Assembly (NCBI GenBank): GCA_938084885.1
Contig: CALKGG010000117.1
Coordinates: 1 to 47,247 of the forward strand
DNA from: an uncultured Acidimicrobiales bacterium
GTDB taxonomy: Bacteria > Actinomycetota > Acidimicrobiia > Acidimicrobiales > SHLQ01
Length of the DNA stretch: 47,247 nt
Reading direction: 5' to 3'
Both the position numbers and the translations under genes were made by a program. Under the pieces are notes generated by a model. That model made no database searches and was not told the DNA's origin. It worked only from the letters and a program-made list of their open reading frames with translations. The number at the start of each line of letters is the position of its first letter. Position 1 is the stretch's first letter. Of this stretch, positions 24,631 through 33,695 are shown piece by piece.

Positions 24631-25059
24631 TTAGGCGGAGGCGAACTCGGCGAGCACATCGTCGACGAACGCTGCAGCATCGTCTTTGAGCTTGTCTCGA
24701 TGGATGGTGCCGACACCGAGGTTGACCGAACCCATCGCCTCAAGAATTTCACCGAGTTTGTCGGCCGCCTTGCCGGGGTTGTGGGCGTAGCTGACGAACG
24801 CGAATGTTGCCTTGTCCCAAAGATCGGGGAGTTCGCCTGCGATCTTTCCCGCTCCGCCTGGATGCTGACCAAAGAAGAACAGCCCGCCGCACCAGGTGCC
24901 GACGATGACGACGTCGGCTTTGGCCAATGCACCGTAGTCAACATTGTTGATCGAAAACGTCGAGACGGTCGCGCCAGCCTTCGCCAAGCCCTTTGCCACG
25001 AGGTGCGCAGCCTTCTCAGTGTTCCCAGTTTTTGACTCATACGTAACCACGACGTGCAT
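24631..25059 (-). CDS. flavodoxin-like protein
   Basis: A 142-aa single flavodoxin domain, a cytoplasmic FMN electron carrier. The FMN phosphate loop is TYESKTGNTEKA (about 6-17), and later loops include VIVGTWCGGLFFFGQHPGG and FVSYAHNPGKAADKL. ATG 25059 (MHVVVTY) is the family start; the longer in-frame version from 25086 is unlikely. A TAAAAC box 7 nt upstream is a near match to the leaderless pattern. The redox partner is not evident from the neighbours. Confidence 0.88.
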   Translation of the reverse strand: MHVVVTYESKTGNTEKAAHLVAKGLAKAGATVSTFSINNVDYGALAKADVVIVGTWCGGLFFFGQHPGGAGKIAGELPDLWDKATFAFVSYAHNPGKAADKLGEILEAMGSVNLGVGTIHRDKLKDDAAAFVDDVLAEFASA

Positions 25060-25116
25060 AGCAACAGTTTTACATCGTCGGACCAAAGAAAAACCGTCTC
25101 AGGCCGAAAACCTCGC

Positions 25117-25153
25117 ATCAAAAGATGTTCGTCGGGGTCAGACCCCGTCGAAC
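25117..25153 (-). terminator. intrinsic terminator after hrpB
   Basis: A long palindrome (25127-25139 with 25141-25153, 13-bp arms, one mismatch, core GGGGTCAGACCCC) is followed on the minus strand by ATCTTTT. It starts 3 bp after the hrpB stop and insulates the flavodoxin gene. Confidence 0.8.
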
Positions 25154-25156
25154 ACT

Positions 25157-27643
25157 TTACGGGTTGGCTGGCCAGTCGTGTTTCGGGTAGCGGCCGGCCA
25201 TGTCCTTGCGCACCTCGGCCCACGAACCCTTCCAAAAGGCGCCAAGATCAGCGGTGATCTGAATCGGTCGACCAGCCGGAGACAGCAGCTCGACCGCAAT
25301 GTTCACCGCACCGCCGAGAAGGCTCGGCGTCTCGGTCGTTCCGTATGCATCTTGGGCCCGCACCGACACCTTCGGCACCTCAGACTCGTAGTCGATTTCG
25401 GCGTTCCGGCCGCGAGCGAACGTGAAGTGGGTTGGGGTTTGCTCATCGACAATCTTGGCCTCTTCCCAACGCAGCGCAGCACGCAGCACCGCGAGCATGT
25501 CGATCCTTTCAAGATCGCGCCGACCAGTAGCGGTGCTCAACCACCCGGAGAACAGCTCGTCGGCGCGCTCTATGAGCGCCGCGTCATCGAGCCGGGTTTC
25601 GAGCAATTCAGGGCGATGTTCGGTGATCAACCCAGCTCGACGCTGAAACAAGCGAGCCTTCTTCGAAAAGTTCAGGACATCGAGTTTGGTTTCGACAATG
25701 CGCTCAACGAGCGCTTGGGTTGTCTCCGCCGATGGCTCGACAGGTTGCTTCGCCGTTCCGAAATCGAGTGACCCGAGTCGACGCTCGACCCGACGGGTCA
25801 GATCGTTGCGATCATCGTCCCAACCAAAGAACGTCCGCTCGGCCATATCGGCCGCAAACCCGAGCTCGACATCGAGCGTGTCGATTCCGGCAGCGAGGCG
25901 AATACGCACATTCTTCTTCGTCCCAGACACCTCAGCAATCACAAGCATCTCATCGTGGGCCAGCGGATCGGACCGGTCGACCTCGGCACCCATGCCGTTA
26001 CGCAACCGGAAACGCCCGCCCTGGCCCGCACGTTTCTGAGCAATGCGATCGGGATAGGCAAGCGACAGCGCTCGGCCGAGATCGTCGATCGAAACCATCG
26101 ACTCGACAGCACCGGTACGTTTCGCCAGCTGACGAGCCCGACGACGGACCGAACGCACCGCGGCCACATCGGTGTTGGGCACTCGATAGTCATCTTCGAC
26201 CACCAGCTTCACCCGAGTCCACAAATCGACGGGACGCTCCGACGGGCGCCCGGTAATGACATCGCGCTCTTCGAGCAGCGATGCAAGCACCGCCGCAGGC
26301 CAACCCAACGGTCCGTCACTAACCGCAGCGACCATCGCCGCCAAACGAGGATGAAGCGGTAGTGCCAGCATTCGTCGACCGTCGGAGGTGATACGTCGGT
26401 CCTCGTCGACGGCGCCCAGCATTGTCAGAATCTCGAATGCTTCATCGACACCAGCTTTGCTCGGCGCGTCGAGCAAACGAAGCTCGCTCGGGTCCTTCAC
26501 TCCCCACGCAAGCGATTCGAGCACAACCGACGCCAGATCAATCTGTTCGATCTCCGGCGGATCGTGAGCAGCGCGACCGGCGTGCTCGAGCTTTGACCAC
26601 AGACGGAACGCAACCCCCGGACCGAGACGGCCAGCGCGTCCCGCCCGCTGCTCAGCAGACGCCTTCGAATGATTCACCGTGACAAGCTTGGACAATCCCG
26701 ACGCCGGATCGTAACGGGGGCGACGCGCAAGCCCGGCGTCGACGACCGAACCAATGCCATCGACGGTGAGCGAGGTTTCGGCAACATCGGTCGAGACGAC
26801 GACCCGGCGCTGACCAGGGATTGTCTGCAATGCCCGATCCTGTTCTTGCGAACTGAGCGCGCCATACAACGGCAGCACTACCGCAGGTGTGCGCTTGGAG
26901 ATCTCATCGACACAGCGACGAATCTCGCCCACACCGGGAAGAAACACCAGCACGTCGCCGGGTTCGTCGAGCGCTTCTTCGACCGCATCAGCAACCGCAA
27001 TCTCGAGCTCGTTGCGCTGCTTCGGCGCTCCCCCACGACCGCGACCACCCCGGCCCTTGTTGATCTTCATTGGTTTCCAACGGACATCGATCGGAAAGGT
27101 TCGACCGGGGCACGAAATGGTGCCTGGCGCCTCGATCAGGGCAGCCACCGCTGCGGCGTCGATCGTCGCGGACATGACGAGCAGACGAAGGTCGGGACGT
27201 ATACCAGCGCGCACTTCGAGCGTGAGCGCCAGGCCGAGGTCGGCATGAATTGAACGCTCGTGGAACTCATCAAAGATCACCGCCGAGACCCCCGGGAGAT
27301 TTGGGTCGCGCTGGATCCGACGGGTGAGGATGCCTTCGGTAATGACTTCGATCCGAGTACGACCACTCACCCGCGTGTCGTCGCGAGTTCGCCACCCAAC
27401 CGTGTCACCGACCGACTCGCCGAGAAGTTCTGCCATCCGCCGAGCGACTGCACGGGCAGCGACCCGGCGGGGTTCGAGCAGCAAGATCGTCCCGGTGTTC
27501 CACGATTCGTCCAACAACCGCAACGGGACCACGGTGGTCTTTCCCGCGCCTGGTTCGGCGGTGAGCACGGCCACCCCCGGCCCAGCCATGGCGGCCCGGA
27601 CGTCGGGGATTACATCCTCAATCGGCAGCAGGGTGTCGTGCAC
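25157..27643 (-). CDS. hrpB: ATP-dependent RNA helicase HrpB
   Basis: 828 aa, the usual HrpB length. DExH-box helicase motifs in order: Walker A AEPGAGKTTVVPLR (about 29-42), motif II DEFHER, motif III MSATID, motif V VVSTDVAETSLTVDGIGSVV and motif VI QRAGRAGRLGPG; then the winged-helix/ratchet region and the HrpB C-terminal domain ending FWKGSWAEVRKDMAGRYPKH. The family is widespread but its RNA target is poorly defined. A Gly/Arg/Lys-rich loop (NKGRGGRGRGG, about 195) looks RNA-binding. GTG 27643 is set by TAGCGT 6 nt upstream. Divergent from the GH13_18 gene with only 31 bp between start codons. Confidence 0.96.
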   Translation of the reverse strand: MHDTLLPIEDVIPDVRAAMAGPGVAVLTAEPGAGKTTVVPLRLLDESWNTGTILLLEPRRVAARAVARRMAELLGESVGDTVGWRTRDDTRVSGRTRIEVITEGILTRRIQRDPNLPGVSAVIFDEFHERSIHADLGLALTLEVRAGIRPDLRLLVMSATIDAAAVAALIEAPGTISCPGRTFPIDVRWKPMKINKGRGGRGRGGAPKQRNELEIAVADAVEEALDEPGDVLVFLPGVGEIRRCVDEISKRTPAVVLPLYGALSSQEQDRALQTIPGQRRVVVSTDVAETSLTVDGIGSVVDAGLARRPRYDPASGLSKLVTVNHSKASAEQRAGRAGRLGPGVAFRLWSKLEHAGRAAHDPPEIEQIDLASVVLESLAWGVKDPSELRLLDAPSKAGVDEAFEILTMLGAVDEDRRITSDGRRMLALPLHPRLAAMVAAVSDGPLGWPAAVLASLLEERDVITGRPSERPVDLWTRVKLVVEDDYRVPNTDVAAVRSVRRRARQLAKRTGAVESMVSIDDLGRALSLAYPDRIAQKRAGQGGRFRLRNGMGAEVDRSDPLAHDEMLVIAEVSGTKKNVRIRLAAGIDTLDVELGFAADMAERTFFGWDDDRNDLTRRVERRLGSLDFGTAKQPVEPSAETTQALVERIVETKLDVLNFSKKARLFQRRAGLITEHRPELLETRLDDAALIERADELFSGWLSTATGRRDLERIDMLAVLRAALRWEEAKIVDEQTPTHFTFARGRNAEIDYESEVPKVSVRAQDAYGTTETPSLLGGAVNIAVELLSPAGRPIQITADLGAFWKGSWAEVRKDMAGRYPKHDWPANP

Positions 27644-27649
27644 CTTGGA

Positions 27650-27655
27650 ACGCTA
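27650..27655 (-). promoter_or_regulatory. leaderless -10 box of hrpB
   Basis: TAGCGT on the minus strand, 6 nt before GTG 27643. Its -35 region lies under the divergent promoter and the first codons of the GH13_18 gene. Confidence 0.6.
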
Positions 27656-27662
27656 CCTCGCC

Positions 27663-27668
27663 TAGCCT
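27663..27668 (+). promoter_or_regulatory. leaderless -10 box of the GH13_18 gene
   Basis: TAGCCT 6 nt before GTG 27675, only 7 bp from the opposing hrpB -10 box. Confidence 0.6.
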
Positions 27669-27674
27669 TTCGTC

Positions 27675-29381
27675 GTGCCGCCGCTCAGCTTCGACGATGA
27701 CCCAGCCGACATATCCACTATGAGGGAACGTCTACTCGATCACATCGAACGCATCTGGGGCGAGCGAGACGAGGCCATCGCGGATCAGTTCATCGACGCG
27801 ATCGGCATTTCCGGGCAGCACACACAGATCGGTGAACGATTCAATGAAACCGACGTGGCACTCATTGCCTACGGCGACTCGATTATCGGCGGTGACCAAT
27901 CGCCACTCGCAGCGCTCACCTCCCTCGTGTCGCGCGATCTGTCCAACGCAATCAGCGCAGTGCACGTGCTTCCGTTCAGTCCGTACAGCTCAGATCGCGG
28001 GTTTTCGGTCATCGATTATCGAGCGGTCGATGAGGACCTCGGCACCTGGGACGACATGGCCGAGCTCGCGAGCACGGTCGATTTGATGTTCGACCTTGTG
28101 CTGAACCATTGCTCAGCCAAATCCGAATGGTTCCAGCAGTTTCTCAAGAATCAAGCTCCGGGAAATACCTATATCAAGACCGGCGAGCCCGAGTGGGATC
28201 TCAGCAACGTGGTTCGACCACGGTCGCTTCCACTGCTCACCGAATTCGAGACGAGTGCGGGTACACGGTTGGTTTGGACCACCTTTAGCGAAGACCAAGT
28301 CGACCTCGACTGGAGCAACCCCGACCTCGTTGCCGAGATGTTGTCGATCATCGACTTGTACATCGAGCGAGGCGCACGCCTTTTGCGACTCGATGCAGTC
28401 GCCTACATCTGGAAGGTCCCAGGCACCACGAGCATTCACCTTCCCGAGACCCACGAGATGGTGAAGCTACTGCACACGCTGCTCGACGTTCGTGCCCCAA
28501 ATGTCGCCATCATCACCGAAACCAACGTCCCCGATCGCGAGAACCGCACCTACTTTGGCAATGGCGATGAGGCGCACCTGATCTACAACTTCACCCTGCC
28601 TCCGCTTGCGATCGACGCCGTACTGCAGGGTCGAGCCGATCGACTCTGCGAATGGGTGTCGACCGCTGCCGCACCTCCGCCTGGCACCACACTGTTTAAC
28701 TTCCTCGCGAGCCACGACGGCATCGGCGTTCGCCCGGCCGAAGGGTTCCTGTCGACAGAAGAGATTGCCCAACTCGTGCAACTCACGCACGAGCGCGGCG
28801 GAATGCACGGCACCTACGACCGGGCGGGTCAACCGTTTCCGTACGAGCTCAACATTTCGTTTCCCGACCTCTTCGGCGGCGCCGACGACCCGTTAATGCC
28901 AAAACGTATCGTGCTCCTTCACACCATCGTGCTCGCCCTCGCCGGGGTGCCAGCAATCTATGTCAACTCGCTGATGGCAACGACCAACAACAGCGCTGAG
29001 GCAGAGGCTGACGGAGTGCGCCGCACCATCAACCGTGGCCGCGTCCACCTCGACGATGTTCCCGCGATCGATGGCGACAGCTGGCAGAGCCACATCTACC
29101 GAGGCCTCATCGAGCGGGCGGCACTCCGGCGCAAACACTGTGCGTTCCACCCCGAATCTTCCCAAACGCTCCGCGATCTCGATGGTGTGCTCGCCATCGA
29201 TCGCAACGCTCCTCCGGGTTCGGAAACCGGCGAAGCGAACGTCACCGTGTACTGCAATGTGACCGCAGAAGAACAGACTGTTTCGCTCGGCCATCGAGCA
29301 CTCTGCTTGTTGACGCAATCTTCGGTCGAAGGCGAACTCGTGCTCGGCCCGTACGCGTCGGCATGGGTCATTGCACGGTAA
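27675..29381 (+). CDS. GH13_18 sugar phosphorylase (sucrose / glucosylglycerate phosphorylase type)
   Basis: 568 aa with the alpha-amylase-type barrel in its subfamily 18 form: VHVLPFSPYSSDRGFSVIDY (about 97-116), LVLNHCSAKSEWFQ, LLRLDAVAYIWK (nucleophile Asp240), IITETNVP (acid/base Glu282) and FLASHDGIGVRP (transition-state Asp348). This subfamily splits sucrose, sucrose 6'-phosphate or glucosylglycerate with phosphate to give glucose 1-phosphate. The sequence cannot settle which; the presence of a GpgS-like gene 5 kb away makes glucosylglycerate attractive. Start GTG 27675 from the leaderless -10. A separate promoter precedes the next gene (NYN). Confidence 0.9.
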   Translation: MPPLSFDDDPADISTMRERLLDHIERIWGERDEAIADQFIDAIGISGQHTQIGERFNETDVALIAYGDSIIGGDQSPLAALTSLVSRDLSNAISAVHVLPFSPYSSDRGFSVIDYRAVDEDLGTWDDMAELASTVDLMFDLVLNHCSAKSEWFQQFLKNQAPGNTYIKTGEPEWDLSNVVRPRSLPLLTEFETSAGTRLVWTTFSEDQVDLDWSNPDLVAEMLSIIDLYIERGARLLRLDAVAYIWKVPGTTSIHLPETHEMVKLLHTLLDVRAPNVAIITETNVPDRENRTYFGNGDEAHLIYNFTLPPLAIDAVLQGRADRLCEWVSTAAAPPPGTTLFNFLASHDGIGVRPAEGFLSTEEIAQLVQLTHERGGMHGTYDRAGQPFPYELNISFPDLFGGADDPLMPKRIVLLHTIVLALAGVPAIYVNSLMATTNNSAEAEADGVRRTINRGRVHLDDVPAIDGDSWQSHIYRGLIERAALRRKHCAFHPESSQTLRDLDGVLAIDRNAPPGSETGEANVTVYCNVTAEEQTVSLGHRALCLLTQSSVEGELVLGPYASAWVIAR

Positions 29382-29408
29382 GTCCAGTCGCTCGATCTTC
29401 GGGGCACC

Positions 29409-29414
29409 TATGCT
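29409..29414 (+). promoter_or_regulatory. leaderless -10 box of the NYN gene
   Basis: TATGCT 6 nt before ATG 29421, within the 39-bp gap after the GH13_18 gene. Confidence 0.55.
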
Positions 29415-29420
29415 CCGGCA

Positions 29421-30446
29421 ATGGCACACGATGATGACGTCCCCCGGATAGCGGTTTTTCTCGACTACGAGAACCTAGCGATCGGGGCGAAGGACAACCT
29501 TGGTGCAGCCTTTAACTTCAGACCCGTCGCCGATGCGCTCGCTGAGCGGGGTCGAGTCATTACTCGCAAGGCCTATGCAGACTGGTCGTACTTCGATGAC
29601 GATCGGCGCATGCTCACCCGCCACCAAGTGGAATTGATCGACATTCCCCAAAAGATGGGCGGGTCTCGCAAGAACGCCGCCGATATCAAAATGGCGATCG
29701 ATGCGATCGAGCTGGCGCTTGACAAGGAGTACATCTCGACCTTTGTGATCTGTACTGGAGATTCCGATCTCAGCCCGCTCGTTCAGAAACTTCGCGAACT
29801 CGATCGACAAGTCATCGGTGTCGGTGTTCGCCAGTCGACGTCGAAGCTTCTGCCACCTGCATGCGACGAGTTCATGTTCTACGACAACCTTGTGACCGAC
29901 TCCGATACCGCAATGGGAACCACGATCAGCAAGAGCGACTCGAAGGCTTCGAGAAGCCGAACGAAATCTGAAGAGATGGGTTCGACACCAACCGACCTTG
30001 CCCTGGTTACCGCGACGCTCGCTGGCTTGTCGTCATCGTCGGGCACGGTCCGAGCATCGAGCCTCAAGCGAGCCCTCCTGCGCAAGGATCCGACCTTCTC
30101 CGAGGCCGAGTTGGGCTTTCGTAACTTCAGTGCGTTGCTCTCGAGCCTGGCGAGTAAGGGCCAAATCGAAGTTTCCGGCAGCGGCGATCCCGAGGTTTCA
30201 CTCAGCGGAGTTAGCGCCGACGAGGTAGACGAGCTGCTTACAAACTTGCTTCACGAAGAAGCTGCGGTGGCGCTCACTGGACTCAAGACGGCGCTGCGCA
30301 AACGAAACCCGGACTTCGATGAACGAGCCCTCGGGTATCGAAACTTTGGGAGCTTCCTGACCGCAGCCGAAGCCCGTGGCGTCATCAAGATCACCGGAAA
30401 GTCCGATGGGCGGATGGTGACCTCGCCGAAAAAGAAGAGCCGTTAA
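29421..30446 (+). CDS. NYN-domain ribonuclease with two OST-HTH/LOTUS domains
   Basis: 341 aa. The NYN (PIN-like) domain (about 8-160) has the expected acidic residues: FLDYENL (Asp15), AADIKMAID (Asp88) and TGDSDLSPL (Asp114, Asp116). A Ser/Lys linker (about 165-190) leads to two tandem OST-HTH (LOTUS) domains (about 192-262 and 262-335) that clearly repeat: SLKRALLRKDPTFSEAELGF with FRNFSALL, and LKTALRKRNPDFDERALGY with YRNFGSFL. OST-HTH domains bind RNA, including G-quadruplex and dsRNA, and guide NYN nucleases in both bacteria and animals. Leaderless ATG. The aldose epimerase gene begins 5 nt after its stop, so the two are co-expressed. The target RNA is unknown. Confidence 0.9.
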   Translation: MAHDDDVPRIAVFLDYENLAIGAKDNLGAAFNFRPVADALAERGRVITRKAYADWSYFDDDRRMLTRHQVELIDIPQKMGGSRKNAADIKMAIDAIELALDKEYISTFVICTGDSDLSPLVQKLRELDRQVIGVGVRQSTSKLLPPACDEFMFYDNLVTDSDTAMGTTISKSDSKASRSRTKSEEMGSTPTDLALVTATLAGLSSSSGTVRASSLKRALLRKDPTFSEAELGFRNFSALLSSLASKGQIEVSGSGDPEVSLSGVSADEVDELLTNLLHEEAAVALTGLKTALRKRNPDFDERALGYRNFGSFLTAAEARGVIKITGKSDGRMVTSPKKKSR

Positions 30447-30451
30447 CCGCG

Positions 30452-31249
30452 GTGTTCGCGAGCGACGACCGTCTTATCCTTTGCGCTGACGAGACGAGAG
30501 CGGTCGTCGATGTTGCGTCCGGTGGACGTCTTTCGTCGCTGACGATCGCCGGTAGCGAGCTGATCTGGAATGGTCTAGATGGCCGCGGCGACTCGGACCC
30601 AATGGTGTGGGGCATGTACCCAATGGTCCCGTTCGCTGGTCGAATTTTGCGCGGTGAGTTCACCTTCGATGGGGTCGAGTACGCCGTGCCTCAATTTCAT
30701 GAGGGCAACGCCATCCACGGGTACGGGTTCGTGAACTCATGGGAGCGAATCGGGAAGGACACTATCTCGTGGCAGTTTCGAGACCCGTGGCCGTTTGCAG
30801 GTCGAGCCACGCAACGCTTCGAGCTCACACCCGAGTCCCTCATGGTCGAACTGTCCGTGGTGGCCAACGAGCGTCAGCCAATGAGCTTCGGCTGGCATCC
30901 GTGGTTCCGTCGCACGACCTCATTCGGCACCGCCGATCTGACGTTCCCGGCGACGTCGATGTATCAGCGCGACAGCAACGGTATGCCGGGGCGTCTCGTC
31001 CCGGTTCCCAGTGGCCCCTGGGACGATTGTTTCACCGACCTCACCGGGCCTCCAACTATCAGGTGGGGTGATCTCACCATGACCTTGCTCTCAGATTTCG
31101 ACCATTGGGTTGTCTATGACGAACGCGACGACGGATTTTGCGTTGAACCCCAATCGGGACCGCCGAACGAGGTCAACGGCTCGCCGCGCATCCTCGATGA
31201 AGGCGAAACCATGACCTCCGCATTTACGCTTGAGTTCGTGACGAATTAG
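30452..31249 (+). CDS. aldose 1-epimerase (GalM-like)
   Basis: 265 aa. Interconverts alpha and beta anomers of aldoses. Family blocks: YPMVPFAGRILRGEFTFDG (about 52-70), AIHGYGF with the first catalytic-region His, GWHPWFRR with the second His, and VEPQSGPPNE near the end, which supplies the catalytic Glu. GTG 30452 lies 5 nt after the NYN stop, which argues for translational coupling rather than its own promoter. A metabolic link with the upstream phosphorylase (which releases alpha-glucose derivatives) is plausible but inferred. Confidence 0.9.
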   Translation: MFASDDRLILCADETRAVVDVASGGRLSSLTIAGSELIWNGLDGRGDSDPMVWGMYPMVPFAGRILRGEFTFDGVEYAVPQFHEGNAIHGYGFVNSWERIGKDTISWQFRDPWPFAGRATQRFELTPESLMVELSVVANERQPMSFGWHPWFRRTTSFGTADLTFPATSMYQRDSNGMPGRLVPVPSGPWDDCFTDLTGPPTIRWGDLTMTLLSDFDHWVVYDERDDGFCVEPQSGPPNEVNGSPRILDEGETMTSAFTLEFVTN

Positions 31250-31380
31250 AGGCCAGAATCCACGGCGCCCGATTTCTACGCAATTGGTTTCGCCGAGCAA
31301 ATCTAAACAAACGTTCAAGTGTGCGCCCTGAAACCCGACATACACCTAAGAAGTATGCAATTCCTAAGTGATGAGCGGGC

Positions 31381-33693
31381 ATGGGACAAATTGGTTCGGC
31401 AAGGCAAAAAGCGGGGATCGTCGGCGCCGTAGCGCTTGCGATTGCACTTGTAGTGACCGGGGGTTGGATCGCCATTACCTCCGGTATCCTCAGCGGCGCT
31501 CCGGAGCAAGATGCGGTGATCGAGGTCGTCGAGGCCATTTCTACCGAGTCCATCGCTGTCACAAATAGCTACTTCTCAGTGCCCGAAACTGTGGCCGAAG
31601 TTGTCGCGAGCGCACTTGAGCGAGATCAAGACCCGGCCAACCACGTCGATCTCCTACGAGACCTCACTGCCTCGCAGGACAATATGGCCGGTGCGTTCGT
31701 TGGCTATCCCGATGGAAGCTTCCTCGACGTTCGGCGCGAGATTGATGACCAACTCCGCATTAAGACGATCAAGCTCGTCGACGGGGAACGCCTCGTCTTC
31801 AACCAAATTTTCGATGCTGGCGACGAAATAGTGGACGAGTTCCAGCTCTTCGATGATGTCTTCGATCCGCGGGAGCGCCCGTGGTACTTGGGGGCCTCGG
31901 GTGGGGACGTTCACTGGACCGAGCCGTACGTGTTTTTTTCGAGCGGTGAGCCGGGAATCACCCATAGCGTTCCGATTCTTGGAGCAGACGGGCAAGTGGT
32001 CGCGGTTGTCGGAGTCGATATTCGCCTCACGAACCTCGAGACATTCCTCGAGGCTCGACGCCCAAGCGAGAACGGCACAGCTGCGGTGGTTACGATCACG
32101 GGCGAGCTGATTGCAGGAAGCACTCGTCTCGCGGATGGCGCCGAGAGCACCGAGATCACGCGGGCAATTCTCGACAGCTCAACATCGATGGCTGCGAGCA
32201 CCAGCATGTTCGGTGAGGAGACCCTCGTGGTGTCGGTCGCGCCGCTCGATAGTTCTGGTGAACGACTGTTGATCGTCGGCGCCCCAGAAGCCGATTTTCT
32301 GAGCGACATCAGGACTGCGCGCCAGACATTCGCGATGCTCGCCGGTGTGTTGGCAGCGGCTGGCATTGCGATGTTGGCATTCGCTGCCGTATTCATGCGG
32401 CGCTATGTCAGCGCACTTCATCAGCTCGCGTCGACCGACCCAATGACGGGCTTGCTAAACCGAACCGTTGTTCACGAGGGGATCGATACGGCGCTCGGCG
32501 ACGGTTCGACGGTAACGGTGATGACCCTCGATCTCGACCGGTTCAAGCTCGTGAACGACAAGTATGGGCACCAATGCGGCGATGAGTTGCTGATACACAC
32601 GGCGAAGCGGTTGATCCAGGCAGCCCCGGCTGATGCGCTGGTCGGTCGTCTCGGCGGTGACGAGTTCTGCCTGGCGTTCGTCGATCTGGACGACCCGAGC
32701 ACGCTGTGCCGATCGGTGATTGAACAGACCGCAGGTGTTGTCGACAGTGACGGGCATTCGTTCGATCTTGTGCTGAGCGCTGGTTTTGTGGTTGCACCTC
32801 CCGGGGATCGCGATGCTGCGCAGCTTCTGCAACAGGCAGACGTTGCGATGTATAACGCGAAAGCAAAGTCGGGAACGGCGGTCGTCGAGTTTGCGAGCTC
32901 GATGCATCTCCCTTGGCGGATGGACAACGAGCGGGAGTTCTCGATTCTTGCAGCGATAGAGACGGGCGCAATGGGCGCTCTTCTCCAACCGGAGCGAGAT
33001 CTTTCGACCGGCGAGATCCTCGGTGCGGAGATACTGCTGTGCTGGGATCACCCGACTGAAGGCCCGATCGATACATCGGAGTTTCTCGCCGACATCATTC
33101 GGTTCGGGTTGCTCGACCGATTCACCGAGATTGGCTTCGCAGCCGCTGATCGTCTCGTCGACTCGGCGTTGGTGCCCGACGATTTCACAATTCGACTGAA
33201 CGTGTCCGAAGGTCAAGTCACGAATGCGGCTTCGTTCGAACGGCTCGTCAAATGTGTCGGGTCGGGTTTGGTTCGTTGGTCGATCGAAATGACCGAGGAC
33301 GCAGTTGCCCAGGTATCGATGACACATCCGCTGGCCCTCGAACAGCTGCGTCGGGCGGGTGTGCAGGTTGTCATTGATAACTTCGGTACGGGCTTGATGT
33401 CGTTGTCGTCGTTGCGGTCAGCGCCCATCGATGCCATCAAGATCGCTCCGGAGTTTGTGCACGCGCTCGATGCGAAGGATTTCGATCCGCCGCTCGCTCG
33501 CGCGACGATTGGGTTGGGGACGATCTTGGGAATCGAGGTCATGGCCTCGGGTGTCGATACCGAGACGCAGCGGTCGGCGCTTCTCGCAGCGGGGTGCACT
33601 CGTGGCTACGGCGGGCTCTTCGACGAACCTCAACAGGTCGATGACTTTCTTCAGCTGCTACAACAAGGCCAACAGCAACCAGCAGCAGCCTAA
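31381..33693 (+). CDS. membrane GGDEF-EAL protein with extracytoplasmic sensor
   Basis: 770 aa. Membrane helix 1 (about 11-36), extracytoplasmic dCache-like sensor (about 40-310; RERPWYLGASGGDVHWTEPY is typical), membrane helix 2 (about 317-340), GGDEF domain with intact RLGGDEF (about 422-428), and EAL domain with GAEILLCW for the EAL site (about 549). In the EAL domain the conserved Asn (RLNVSE), Glu (EMTED) and Lys (IKIAPE) remain, but DDFGTG reads DNFGTG and GVETE reads GVDTE. I expect diguanylate cyclase activity and doubt phosphodiesterase activity. The tail is Gln-rich. The 131-bp upstream region has repeated CCTAAG (31345-31350, 31363-31368) and no strong Shine-Dalgarno. Confidence 0.93.
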   Translation: MGQIGSARQKAGIVGAVALAIALVVTGGWIAITSGILSGAPEQDAVIEVVEAISTESIAVTNSYFSVPETVAEVVASALERDQDPANHVDLLRDLTASQDNMAGAFVGYPDGSFLDVRREIDDQLRIKTIKLVDGERLVFNQIFDAGDEIVDEFQLFDDVFDPRERPWYLGASGGDVHWTEPYVFFSSGEPGITHSVPILGADGQVVAVVGVDIRLTNLETFLEARRPSENGTAAVVTITGELIAGSTRLADGAESTEITRAILDSSTSMAASTSMFGEETLVVSVAPLDSSGERLLIVGAPEADFLSDIRTARQTFAMLAGVLAAAGIAMLAFAAVFMRRYVSALHQLASTDPMTGLLNRTVVHEGIDTALGDGSTVTVMTLDLDRFKLVNDKYGHQCGDELLIHTAKRLIQAAPADALVGRLGGDEFCLAFVDLDDPSTLCRSVIEQTAGVVDSDGHSFDLVLSAGFVVAPPGDRDAAQLLQQADVAMYNAKAKSGTAVVEFASSMHLPWRMDNEREFSILAAIETGAMGALLQPERDLSTGEILGAEILLCWDHPTEGPIDTSEFLADIIRFGLLDRFTEIGFAAADRLVDSALVPDDFTIRLNVSEGQVTNAASFERLVKCVGSGLVRWSIEMTEDAVAQVSMTHPLALEQLRRAGVQVVIDNFGTGLMSLSSLRSAPIDAIKIAPEFVHALDAKDFDPPLARATIGLGTILGIEVMASGVDTETQRSALLAAGCTRGYGGLFDEPQQVDDFLQLLQQGQQQPAAA

Positions 33694-33695
33694 GT

